From Bin94 sp965215535 (GTDB taxonomy: Bacteria > Gemmatimonadota > Gemmatimonadetes > Longimicrobiales > Gaopeijiaceae), in the NCBI GenBank assembly GCA_965215535.1, contig OZ244063.1, positions 124,001-188,000 of the forward strand: DNA of 64,000 nt, written 5' to 3'. Both the position numbers and the translations under genes were made by a program. Every line of letters starts with the position of its first letter. Position 1 is the first letter of the stretch. The notes under the pieces are model-generated. The model ran no database searches, was not told the origin of the DNA, and saw only the letters and a list, made by a program, of their open reading frames with translations. Positions 53,414-61,369 of this stretch are shown here, piece by piece.

Positions 53414-54496
53414 GTGGTGCTTCACCGCAATGATAATGAGGATAGGTTGATTCAGCAATCAGGTAACGTCCATGTGCGCCGACCGATTCCACGAACCCGG
53501 CGGACCGCAACTCGCCTTGGCGTGACCCTCTTCCTGGGAGACGCGCTGGAGTTGTACGGGCGCTGGCCCAATCCCGTGGTCATCGTGTCCGATGGGGCAT
53601 ACGGCGTGTCGGGTTTCCCCGGCGATACCCCCACCTCTGACGGACTGATCGATTGGTACCGGCCCCATGTGCGTGTCTGGTCGGAGGCCGCTACCGGCGA
53701 GACGACGCTCTGGTTCTGGAACACGGAGATCGGCTGGGCAACTGTCCACCCGCTGCTCAGAGAGTTTGGTTGGGAATACGTCGGCTGTAATGTCTGGGAT
53801 AAGGGGATCGCGCACGTGTCGGGCAATACAAACTCGAAGACATTACGCAGATTCCCGGTGACCACCGAAGTATGTGTCCAGTACGTGCGACCGCCACGAT
53901 TCGTTATTTCGGGTCGCGAAGTCGAGATGAAGGAGTGGTTGCGTTGGGAGTGGACACGGGCCGGGTTTCCACTGAACCGGTCCAACGAAGTCTGCGGAGT
54001 CAGAAACGCGGCAACCCGAAAATATCTCACCCAGGACCACGTTTGGTACTTTCCGCCGCCTGAGGCCTTTCAGAGGCTCGCGGACCATGCCAACACACAT
54101 GGCCATAGAGATGGACGCCCCTATTTCTCCTTGGATGGCGAGGTGCCCCTCACCGCCCGCCAATGGGCGCGTATGCGGTCGAAATTTGACTTGGAGCTCG
54201 GCGTTACCAACGTGTGGAGCGAACCCGCCATGCGCGGGAAAGAGAGGGTTCGACGTATGGATGGTTCAGGGAAGTTCATCCATGCCAACCAGAAGCCCAC
54301 GCGACTGATTCGCCGGATCATCGAGGCGGCTTCCAGCCTTGGAGACGTTGTGTGGGAGCCATTCGGAGGTCTATGTACGGCTGCCGTGGTCTCAGCGGAT
54401 CTGGGCCGACGCTGTTTCTCCGCTGAACTACTGCCAGAGTATTTTTCCGCCGCCACCGACAGGCTCAGGAGCACCGACCAACTTCGTTTGATTTAG
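53414..54496 (+). CDS. DNA methyltransferase of a type II restriction-modification system (N6-adenine or N4-cytosine)
   Basis: 360 residues, beta-class order with motif IV before motif I. Motif IV is VIVSDGAYGVSG at about residue 56, an atypical form of the (D/S)PP(Y/W) signature (SDGAY). The AdoMet-binding motifs are at the C-terminus: KFIHANQKPTRLIRRIIEA (motif X-like) and VVWEPFGGLCTAAVVSADLGRRCFSAEL (motif I). The base recognised cannot be told. It starts at GTG 53414 by longest frame; TTG 53447 (ribosome-site GAGG) and GTG 53474 are alternatives. The base composition is lower in GC than neighbours. The restriction gene follows 4 bases later. Confidence 0.82.
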   Translation: MVLHRNDNEDRLIQQSGNVHVRRPIPRTRRTATRLGVTLFLGDALELYGRWPNPVVIVSDGAYGVSGFPGDTPTSDGLIDWYRPHVRVWSEAATGETTLWFWNTEIGWATVHPLLREFGWEYVGCNVWDKGIAHVSGNTNSKTLRRFPVTTEVCVQYVRPPRFVISGREVEMKEWLRWEWTRAGFPLNRSNEVCGVRNAATRKYLTQDHVWYFPPPEAFQRLADHANTHGHRDGRPYFSLDGEVPLTARQWARMRSKFDLELGVTNVWSEPAMRGKERVRRMDGSGKFIHANQKPTRLIRRIIEAASSLGDVVWEPFGGLCTAAVVSADLGRRCFSAELLPEYFSAATDRLRSTDQLRLI

Positions 54497-54500
54497 GGAT

Positions 54501-55421
54501 ATGACTTCAGACCAGCTTCTGGCTCGGCGACCACCATCCCCAGATTGGGAGCACCGTCGGCTGTTTGAGCGGGTTCGCGAGGCGATCTTTGCCGTGCCGG
54601 GCAACTTTCGGTCGAACGTGGTCATTCGGGGCGTTCAAGCGACCGACCTCTTCGATCTGAACGCGCTCTTGGGAGCGGCGATTGAAGAAGGTGTGGTGGA
54701 TACGCTCAACTCGCTCCGGCAGCTCTGGGATGCCCGCGAACGTTATGCGATGTACTCCTTCGTGCGCCAGCCTCAGACCTTTCCGGATGTGCGACTCCAG
54801 AACTCCTCGGATCCATCCGACGTCATTCTTGGTATCGAGCTTAAGGGTTGGTATCTGCTTGCCAAGGAAAAGGAACCGAGCTTCCGCTTCCTCGCGACGC
54901 CAGCGGCTTGCGCGCGCCCTGATCTCTTTGTCGTGTATCCGTGGCATTTAGCCGAAGTCATCTCTGGGGTTCCCCAACTGGCTGTGCCCTATGTCGAGCT
55001 GGCCCGCTACGTGGCTGAGTACAGGAATCATCACTGGGAATTCGTGATGAATCATAGGAAATCAGCCAAGGTTATCCTGTCCACAGCGGGTCAGCCCTAT
55101 CCCACGAAGACGGACGAGATCTCCGACAAGGCAGAGCACGACGGTGGAGGGAACTTCGGTCGGATTGCTCGAACGGGGATCATGGACGATTTCGCTGATC
55201 GATCAGCGAATCGGCTCTTATCCGGTATTCCGGCTCGCCATTGGCGGAGGTTTCTGAAGATCTTCACCGAGACCGCGACCGAGGCATACATCGAGGTGGC
55301 GTTAGACAGATTCGCGGAGCAGGTGGCGAAAGCCACCATTCCGCGCGACAACGTTGATAACATACGAGAGGTTGTTGATCGGTTGGTCGAAACTCTGTGG
55401 CCTCGCTCAAGTGCGTCATGA
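54501..55421 (+). CDS. Putative type II restriction endonuclease partnered with the methyltransferase
   Basis: 306 residues, no family name recognised with confidence. A PD-(D/E)xK-like active site is suggested by DVILGIELKGWYLLAKEKEPS (about residues 110-130), where E-L-K follows a D at about 110 and an upstream acidic patch. The following PDLFVVYPWHLAEVISGVPQ fits the pattern of DNA-cutting families. It starts 4 bases after the methyltransferase stop, and the pair has similar, lower GC. No other R-M candidates are nearby. The role is inferred from position and motif. Confidence 0.7.
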   Translation: MTSDQLLARRPPSPDWEHRRLFERVREAIFAVPGNFRSNVVIRGVQATDLFDLNALLGAAIEEGVVDTLNSLRQLWDARERYAMYSFVRQPQTFPDVRLQNSSDPSDVILGIELKGWYLLAKEKEPSFRFLATPAACARPDLFVVYPWHLAEVISGVPQLAVPYVELARYVAEYRNHHWEFVMNHRKSAKVILSTAGQPYPTKTDEISDKAEHDGGGNFGRIARTGIMDDFADRSANRLLSGIPARHWRRFLKIFTETATEAYIEVALDRFAEQVAKATIPRDNVDNIREVVDRLVETLWPRSSAS

Positions 55422-55689
55422 ATGATGGCATCCCCACCGAGGGCGCTTGCCTTTGAGACAACAGCATTAGCCCACGCGAGCATTGTGGATTTGCTCATCC
55501 GGGCATTTTCCATTGCGGTTTGACAGGCGGTTTTGCTCATCGGCCTTGACGGATCAACCGGGCGATGCCGATATTATACATGACCATTGACCATGCGCTG
55601 GTGCAGCATCTTGTGATTTGCTTGCCCTTATCTCAACACCACCGGATAGGCAAAGCGATGTGCGACGTGAACCACGCAAGGCAGTGAGG

Positions 55690-56037
55690 ATGATGTTCGA
55701 CCGGATCCGTTCGGGCGTGCCATCCGCGATGACGGTCTGTCTTGCGCTCGGCCTCTCTTCATGCACGGAAGCCAACACGGGAGCGTTGCTTGCCCCCGTG
55801 CCCAAGGCTGACACAAGCCTGACCGCGCGCGATGTATCGTCTGGGAGCGCCGATGGGAGTATCCGCCCGGGCGATGGTCTCGCCGCCTGTATCGTCTCGG
55901 CCGTGGCCGAAGGTGAGCGATTGGAAGGTCGCGGCATGTCGGGGGCGGAAACGTGGCAGAGCGTGACCGATGACGTGGATCGCTGTCGCGACCAGTGGGG
56001 ATTTGGCAGTCAGCGGGTGACCGAAGAGATCTTGTAG
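55690..56037 (+). CDS. Small lipoprotein of unknown function
   Basis: 115 residues from the ATG at 55690, with a lipoprotein signal (SAMTVCLALGLSSCTEAN, Cys at about residue 24). The mature part (SIRPGDGLAACIVSAVAEGERLEGRGMSG) has a pair of cysteines (ACIV and DRCRDQW) that could form a disulfide. No family is recognised. It could be part of the acquired R-M segment or an independent envelope gene. A weak AAGG lies 8 bases upstream. Confidence 0.45.
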   Translation: MMFDRIRSGVPSAMTVCLALGLSSCTEANTGALLAPVPKADTSLTARDVSSGSADGSIRPGDGLAACIVSAVAEGERLEGRGMSGAETWQSVTDDVDRCRDQWGFGSQRVTEEIL

Positions 56038-56078
56038 CATCTTCCGCATTCGTCATCGCCGCGGGGACGCCATGCGCG

Positions 56079-59060
56079 TCAGATGGAACCAGGGAATCGG
56101 TCGAGCACCTCGACAAGGTGAAGTGCCCGGCGCCCGGCGCCATCCAGAATCTGTGCGCGGCAACTGAATCCGTTCGCGACGATGAGCCGGTCGGGTGGGG
56201 TCGCCCGCACCGCCGGCATGAGCGCGAGTTCGCCCATGGCGCGCGAAATTCCCAGGTGTCGGCGCCGGTAGCCGAAGGAGCCGGCCATTCCGCAGCACCC
56301 CGACTCGATCGGCACCGCAGCGATCCCGGCCAGAGCCAGGGTGCGGGCGGTGGTGCCGTCGCTTCCGGCCGCCTTCTGGTGGCAATGGCCGTGGATGTGG
56401 GCGGTGGGGGTCGGCAGGGGAGCGCTTCCCGCGTCGTCAGCGGGAAGGTCGGCCAGGAGTTCATCGACAAGCCGGGCCCTGGCGGCCACTGCGCGCGCGT
56501 CGTCGCCGGGGCAGAGGAGCAGCGCTTCATCGCGCAGCGTCAGCAGACACGAGGGCTCGAGGCCGACAATGGGAAGGCCGCGGCGCGCGAGTGGGGCGAG
56601 GGCGGCAAGAGTGCGGCGAATCTCGGCGCGGGCATGGTCGAGAAGGCCGGCGCTGATCAGGGTGCGGCCGCAGCAGAGGGGGCGGGAGCGGGAGGCGGCC
56701 CGAGGGGCGATGGGGACGAGGCCGCGCCGACGCAGGACGCGCAGGGCGGCACGGGGAATGTCCGGCTCGAAGTAGCGGGTAAAGGTGTCTGCAAAGAGGA
56801 CGACGGCGCGGTCGGGGGGCGGGGTGGGGCGGGGGAGCTCGCGGTCGCCGAAGGGCCGGCGCTGCCATCGGGGCAGAGTGCGCGCGGCCGCGATCCCGAG
56901 GGTGCGTTCGGCGATCCCGGCCAGCCAGCGGCTGCGCCCTGGCAGATTGGCCAGCCAGGGAAGCCGCGAGGCGATCGGGGCGGTCCGCGGCAGCGAGGCG
57001 AAGATCCGTTCCCGCAGCGGAGTTCCATGGACCTCGTTCCTGTGGTGCAGAACGCGCGCCTTCATCCAGGCCATATCCACGCGAGCCGGACACTCTGCCT
57101 GACAGGCCTTGCAGCCTATGCAGAGGTCGAGGACCGCCTCGATCTCTGCGCCTGCCAGCCCCCCTGCACCCAGCGCGCCTTCGGCAGCCAGGCGGAGCGC
57201 ATTCGCGCGTCCCCGCGTCGTGTCGGCCTCTTCGCGGGTCACGCGGAAGGATGGGCACATGACCCCGTCGTGCAGCTTGCGACATGCGCCGTTGTTGTTG
57301 CAGGCCGAAGCCGCGCGCGCCACATCGACCATGGGCAGCGCGTCCGGACGATCGTGCACAGAGGTGCGAAAGAGGCTCGGGTCGTCGCAGCGCGGCGCAT
57401 CCACGATCTTGCCCGGATTCATGATTCCCGTCGGATCGAAGGCCTTCCTGATCTCGGCAAAGGCGCCCAACAGTCGCTTGCCGGCAAAGCGCTCAATGAA
57501 CTCCGAGCGCAAAATGCCATCGCCATGCTCGCCCGACCACGACCCGCCCAGTCGCACCGCCTCGGTCAGAACCTCTTCGGCGATGGCGCGAAAGGCCTTC
57601 ACGTCGCGCGCGTCCTTCAGGTTCAGCGCGGGTCGCACATGAAGCAGCCCCACCGATGCGTGCGCGTACCAGGTGCTGTTGGTTCCATGCCGCCGAAAGC
57701 AGTCCTCGACAAAGATGCCGAACTCGGCCAGCCGGGGAAGGGGAATCGCGCAGTCCTCGACGATTGAGACGGGTTTGCGCTCTCCCTCCATCGACATGGC
57801 GATATTGAGCGCCGCCTTTCGCACCCTCCAGATCGCCGCCTGATCGGCTTCGCTCCCGGCCCGCCTCGCCGTGCACCCCGGACCCAGCTCCCGCACCTGC
57901 GCATCGAGCTGCCGCAGTCGCCGGGCAAGCAGATCGCCGTCGTCGCCTGCGAACTCGACCAGAAGCACGGTGTGGGCCGATTCCGGAATCCAGGCATCGA
58001 CGGTTGCGCGGTAGGCGGGGTGCCCGCGAGCCAGGGCGATCATGGTCCGATCGACAAGCTCGACCGCCTGCGGCTCCAGCCCCACCAGATGCTGCACCGC
58101 AGCGAGCGCATCCGGGAGCGAGGGGAAGGCGCAGATTCCAAGGGCGCGCCGGGGCGGACGCCGCGCAAGGCGAAGCGTCAGTTTGCGGAAGAAGGCCAGG
58201 GTGCCCTCCGATCCGATCAGCGCCTCGGCGGGCGATGCATCCGCTCTCAGCAGACGGTGCAGTGAATAGCCTGCCACATGACGAAGCACCTTCGGCACGC
58301 GTTCCTGCAGGGCGTCGGCTTCGCGCCGGGCGATTCGGCGGAGGAGGGCGCTGAACTCGTCGCCCGTCTTCTGCGCCGCCGCCGCTGCATGCACTTCGGG
58401 TCCCGCCCCCGCGCCGGGGTCCGCAGCCGAAGCCGTCTGCGCGTTCTCTGCGGCAAATGCGGCCACCCGTCCATCGGCCAGCGACGCCTCCAGCGCCACC
58501 ACATTGTCGGCCATGATTCCGTAGCGAATCGAGCGCGCGCCCCCGCTGTTGTTGCCCGCCATTCCCCCGATCGTGGCGCGGCTGGCGGTTGCCACATCGA
58601 CGGGAAAGAAGAGCCCGCTGCCGGCGAGGCGGCGGTTGAGGGTGTCCAGCACCACCCCCGGTTCGACCGTGGCTGTGCGCGCCTCCAGGTCCACCTCCAC
58701 AATCCGGTCGAGGTGCCGCGAGCAGTCGATCACCACCGCGCGCCCCACCGTCTGTCCGCACTGCGAGGTTCCCGCGCCCCGGGGCAGAACCGGCACCCCC
58801 TCTTCGCGCGCAATCGCGATCGTGGCGTCCACATCGTTCAGGGTGCGGGGAAGGACCACCCCCAGAGGCATGATCTGGTAGATCGAGGCGTCGGTGGCAT
58901 AAAGGCCCCGGGTCAGCGCATCGAAGCGGACGGAGCCTTCCAGATGGTGCCCGAGGCGGCGCGCCAGAGGCGAGTCGGAGGGACTGTTGCGCGGATTCAG
59001 GGGAAGCGTCTCCGGTCTCTCCCGGACCAGGCGCAGCGAGAGCGCCCGTAATCCGGTCAT
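56079..59060 (-). CDS. FAD/FeS oxidoreductase, YdiJ-like (D-2-hydroxyacid dehydrogenase type)
   Basis: 993 residues. An FAD-binding type 4 (PCMH) domain (about 40-260): VVLPRTLNDVDATIAIAREEGVPVLPRGAGTSQCGQ and GGMAGNNSGGARSIRYGIM. An FAD-oxidase C-terminal domain (about 280-545) follows: SWSGEHGDGILRSEFIER with KAFDPTGIMNPGK. The C-terminal third has ferredoxin-like cysteines (ACNNNGACRK, CIGCKACQAECP) and CCG domains (LCCGRTLISAGL, HGHCHQKA, SGCCGMAGSFGY). E. coli YdiJ and relatives oxidise D-2-hydroxyglutarate or D-lactate; the substrate here is inferred. The ATG at 59060 gives the family length. It diverges from the iron operon across the Fur box. Confidence 0.87.
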   Translation of the reverse strand: MTGLRALSLRLVRERPETLPLNPRNSPSDSPLARRLGHHLEGSVRFDALTRGLYATDASIYQIMPLGVVLPRTLNDVDATIAIAREEGVPVLPRGAGTSQCGQTVGRAVVIDCSRHLDRIVEVDLEARTATVEPGVVLDTLNRRLAGSGLFFPVDVATASRATIGGMAGNNSGGARSIRYGIMADNVVALEASLADGRVAAFAAENAQTASAADPGAGAGPEVHAAAAAQKTGDEFSALLRRIARREADALQERVPKVLRHVAGYSLHRLLRADASPAEALIGSEGTLAFFRKLTLRLARRPPRRALGICAFPSLPDALAAVQHLVGLEPQAVELVDRTMIALARGHPAYRATVDAWIPESAHTVLLVEFAGDDGDLLARRLRQLDAQVRELGPGCTARRAGSEADQAAIWRVRKAALNIAMSMEGERKPVSIVEDCAIPLPRLAEFGIFVEDCFRRHGTNSTWYAHASVGLLHVRPALNLKDARDVKAFRAIAEEVLTEAVRLGGSWSGEHGDGILRSEFIERFAGKRLLGAFAEIRKAFDPTGIMNPGKIVDAPRCDDPSLFRTSVHDRPDALPMVDVARAASACNNNGACRKLHDGVMCPSFRVTREEADTTRGRANALRLAAEGALGAGGLAGAEIEAVLDLCIGCKACQAECPARVDMAWMKARVLHHRNEVHGTPLRERIFASLPRTAPIASRLPWLANLPGRSRWLAGIAERTLGIAAARTLPRWQRRPFGDRELPRPTPPPDRAVVLFADTFTRYFEPDIPRAALRVLRRRGLVPIAPRAASRSRPLCCGRTLISAGLLDHARAEIRRTLAALAPLARRGLPIVGLEPSCLLTLRDEALLLCPGDDARAVAARARLVDELLADLPADDAGSAPLPTPTAHIHGHCHQKAAGSDGTTARTLALAGIAAVPIESGCCGMAGSFGYRRRHLGISRAMGELALMPAVRATPPDRLIVANGFSCRAQILDGAGRRALHLVEVLDRFPGSI

Positions 59061-59119
59061 GGCGGCTTCGCCGTCGTTCTTGACACGGCTGCGGTGAAGT
59101 GCGACTGTATGGGCATCAT

Positions 59120-59143
59120 TGAAAATGAGAACGATTCTCAAAG
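59120..59143. promoter_or_regulatory. Fur box between the YdiJ-like gene and the iron/heme operon
   Basis: TGAGAACGATTCTCA at 59126-59140 is a perfect palindrome (6-base arms, 3-base centre) within a wider TGAAAATGAG...CTCAAAG context, the pattern of ferric uptake regulator sites. It lies 59 bases upstream of the CbiX-like ATG and 60 bases upstream of the YdiJ-like ATG, so it can control both directions. Confidence 0.7.
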
Positions 59144-59198
59144 TCAATTGTTCTTCACAAGACACCAAATTCATTCACAATACACCAGAGAAAAGTTA

Positions 59199-60302
59199 AT
59201 GCGGATGACAATTCGCCGATGGATTCCGATCTGGGTGCTTTTCGCCACCTGGGGCTGCGCCACCACGGCCGCCCACCCCCCTGCACCCTCCCGCCACCTC
59301 CCCTCCACCCCCTCTTCCCGGCCTCCCCCCTGCGCAGAGGCCGATTCCCGTCCGGAGACCGATCGCGCGGCCGCCCGCTCCGGACTGCTTCTGATGGCGC
59401 ATGGCGCGGGTCCCGAGTGGAACGCCCGCGTCGCTGCCGCCGCCCACGATCTGCGCGACCGGATTCCCACGGCTCTCGCCTTCGGCATGGCCAACCCGCA
59501 CACCCTGCAGGCGGCGCTGGATTCTCTGCAGAGCCGCTGTGTGGAGCGGGTGGCCGTGGTGCGCCTCTTCGTCTCGGGGGCATCGTTTCTGCATCAGACC
59601 GAGTATCTCTTCGGGCTGCGCTCCGATCCGCCCAGGCACGCCATGATGGGGCACAGCATGGTTGCCGGCAGCGAACTCGCGCCGCTGGAGGTCGATGCCC
59701 GGATCGCTCTCGATCGCCAGGGTCTGGTCGATTCCGAAGAGGCGGCGCGCATTCTTCGGGACCGTGCCCGCGCGAAGGCCGACCGCCCCGCCGAAAGCGG
59801 AGTTCTCCTGCTCGCGCATGGACTGGGCGCCGAAGAGGCTAACCGGGCGCTCCTCGTCGCCATGGAGAGATCGGCCGCGTTCCTGAAATCGGATGGATTT
59901 GCAGAGGTGCAGGTCGCGGCGCTGCGCGAGGACTGGGCCGCCCCCCGAGCCGAGGCCGAAAAGCTGATTCGCCGGGAAGCCGCGCGCATGGCCGCGGCGC
60001 ACAGCCGACTGGTGGTCGTGCCCTTCCGGGTCTTCGGTTTCGGCCCCTACGCCGCTGTGCTCGACGGAATTGACTATGCCGCCGCCGATGGCCTGCTCCC
60101 GCATTCGCTCATCGCCGCCTGGATCGCCCGGCGCGCCACGGCAGTCCTCTGCGCTGCCGGTTTCGCGTCTCCGCTGGGCCCATGCGATCGCCCCTCCGCA
60201 GCTTCCGCAGCCGCTCCTGGCCCTCTGCCCGGCGGGAGCCCGCATCTCTTCCCATCCACCTCTCGACCCGCCCGCAGCGCCCATAAGGATTCCCCGAAAT
60301 GA
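59199..60302 (+). CDS. Exported two-domain CbiX/SirB-like chelatase protein
   Basis: 367 residues. A short signal (WIPIWVLFATWGCATT) ends in a cysteine that could be lipidated, followed by a Pro-rich linker (about 25-50). Two CbiX (sirohydrochlorin chelatase) domains follow: domain 1 begins GLLLMAHGAG with the catalytic-type histidine at about residue 68 and keeps a second histidine in SFLHQTEYLFG (about 132); domain 2 begins VLLLAHGLG (about 207) but has GFGPYAAVL instead of the second histidine. Cytoplasmic CbiX inserts metals into tetrapyrroles. An exported version is unexpected. It is the first gene of an operon with HmuY and a TonB receptor, and overlaps HmuY as ATGA. Confidence 0.82.
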   Translation: MRMTIRRWIPIWVLFATWGCATTAAHPPAPSRHLPSTPSSRPPPCAEADSRPETDRAAARSGLLLMAHGAGPEWNARVAAAAHDLRDRIPTALAFGMANPHTLQAALDSLQSRCVERVAVVRLFVSGASFLHQTEYLFGLRSDPPRHAMMGHSMVAGSELAPLEVDARIALDRQGLVDSEEAARILRDRARAKADRPAESGVLLLAHGLGAEEANRALLVAMERSAAFLKSDGFAEVQVAALREDWAAPRAEAEKLIRREAARMAAAHSRLVVVPFRVFGFGPYAAVLDGIDYAAADGLLPHSLIAAWIARRATAVLCAAGFASPLGPCDRPSAASAAAPGPLPGGSPHLFPSTSRPARSAHKDSPK

Positions 60303-61369
60303 CGCTCCCCAGGATCTTCTCCCGCTCTCCCGTCCTTTTCACGCTCTTTGCAATCGCCCTGGCTTCCGCAGCCTGCGAAGACGAGGTCGCCGCCCCGCCC
60401 GAGGTTTTCGAGGAGGGACGGATCACGATCGACGCATCCTCGCCCACCGCCTTTGCCTATCTCGACCTTGCCGGGAACGGATCGCTCGCGACGATCGACG
60501 ACCCCTCGGCATCGACCGCCTGGCACCTGGCGCTGCGGCGCTTCTCGATCCGGCTGAATGGGGGCGTGGCCGGACCGGGGTCGGTTGCCGGCGTCAACCT
60601 TGCACACAATGCCGGGCTCTCGGCCACGGAGGTCGCGGCGCTCACCGAGGCCGAGGGCGAAGAAGCCTTCCAGAGGGTGACCGCAGCCAACATCCCCCCG
60701 GCCTCGTCCTTCATGGAAGACGGCCTGGCCCCCGATCCCGGAGCGTCGTGGTTCCGCTTCGATTTTCGCACGCAGAATGTGGTGGCCAATCCCGGTGCCG
60801 CCTGGAGGGTGCGCGAATCGTCGGGGCGCGGCCACGCGGTTTTCCGGGTGGCGAAGCTGACGATGCAGGGCCAGCGCCCGGTCGGGGCCACAATCGAGTA
60901 CCGCCACCAGAGCACGGGCGAATCCCTGGGGGAGATCGCGGCGATCGAGGCGGATCTGAGCCGGGGGCCTGCCTTCCTGAGCCTTGCCGAGGGCGCGGCG
61001 ACCGGCCCCGATGGGTGCGGCTGGGATCTGGCCTTCACCCCCGACTTCATGATCCGGCTCAATGCCGACTGCGGCGCCGGCACCTTTCCCCTTGAGGCTG
61101 CCGAGGATTTCACCGCACTCGCCCGGGCCGACGACGCGCCCGCGTACGCCGGCTTCCTCTCGGTCATCAGCGGCGCCTTTCCGGCCACCGTGAACGACGC
61201 CAGCGGCTTCTTCTGGTACAATATTCAGGAGGGCAGCCGAATGTGGCCTACGTACAATGTCTTCCTGGTGCGGACGGGCGATGAGATCTACAAGGTGCAG
61301 ATCGCGGGCTATTACGACGCGACCGGAAACTCCGGCCATCCCACACTGAGGTTCCAGCGCCTGCAATGA
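60299..61369 (+). CDS. HmuY-family heme-binding lipoprotein
   Basis: 356 residues. Lipobox IALASAACED (Cys at about 25). The HmuY fold is suggested by repeated aromatic-rich strands, STAWHLALRRFSIRLNGGVAGPGSVAGVNL and WFRFDFRTQNVVANPGAAWRVRES, and by the C-terminal VQIAGYYDATGNSGHPTLRFQRLQ, typical of the family. HmuY is a secreted or surface heme-binding protein that passes heme to its TonB receptor in Porphyromonas and related bacteria. It is translationally coupled to both neighbours (ATGA). Confidence 0.82.
   Translation: MTLPRIFSRSPVLFTLFAIALASAACEDEVAAPPEVFEEGRITIDASSPTAFAYLDLAGNGSLATIDDPSASTAWHLALRRFSIRLNGGVAGPGSVAGVNLAHNAGLSATEVAALTEAEGEEAFQRVTAANIPPASSFMEDGLAPDPGASWFRFDFRTQNVVANPGAAWRVRESSGRGHAVFRVAKLTMQGQRPVGATIEYRHQSTGESLGEIAAIEADLSRGPAFLSLAEGAATGPDGCGWDLAFTPDFMIRLNADCGAGTFPLEAAEDFTALARADDAPAYAGFLSVISGAFPATVNDASGFFWYNIQEGSRMWPTYNVFLVRTGDEIYKVQIAGYYDATGNSGHPTLRFQRLQ

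Noticed and set aside
55097..55540. Minus-strand ORF across the end of the restriction gene
   Set aside because: Overlaps the endonuclease for most of its length and resembles no known protein; the first 40 residues are odd but unsupported.
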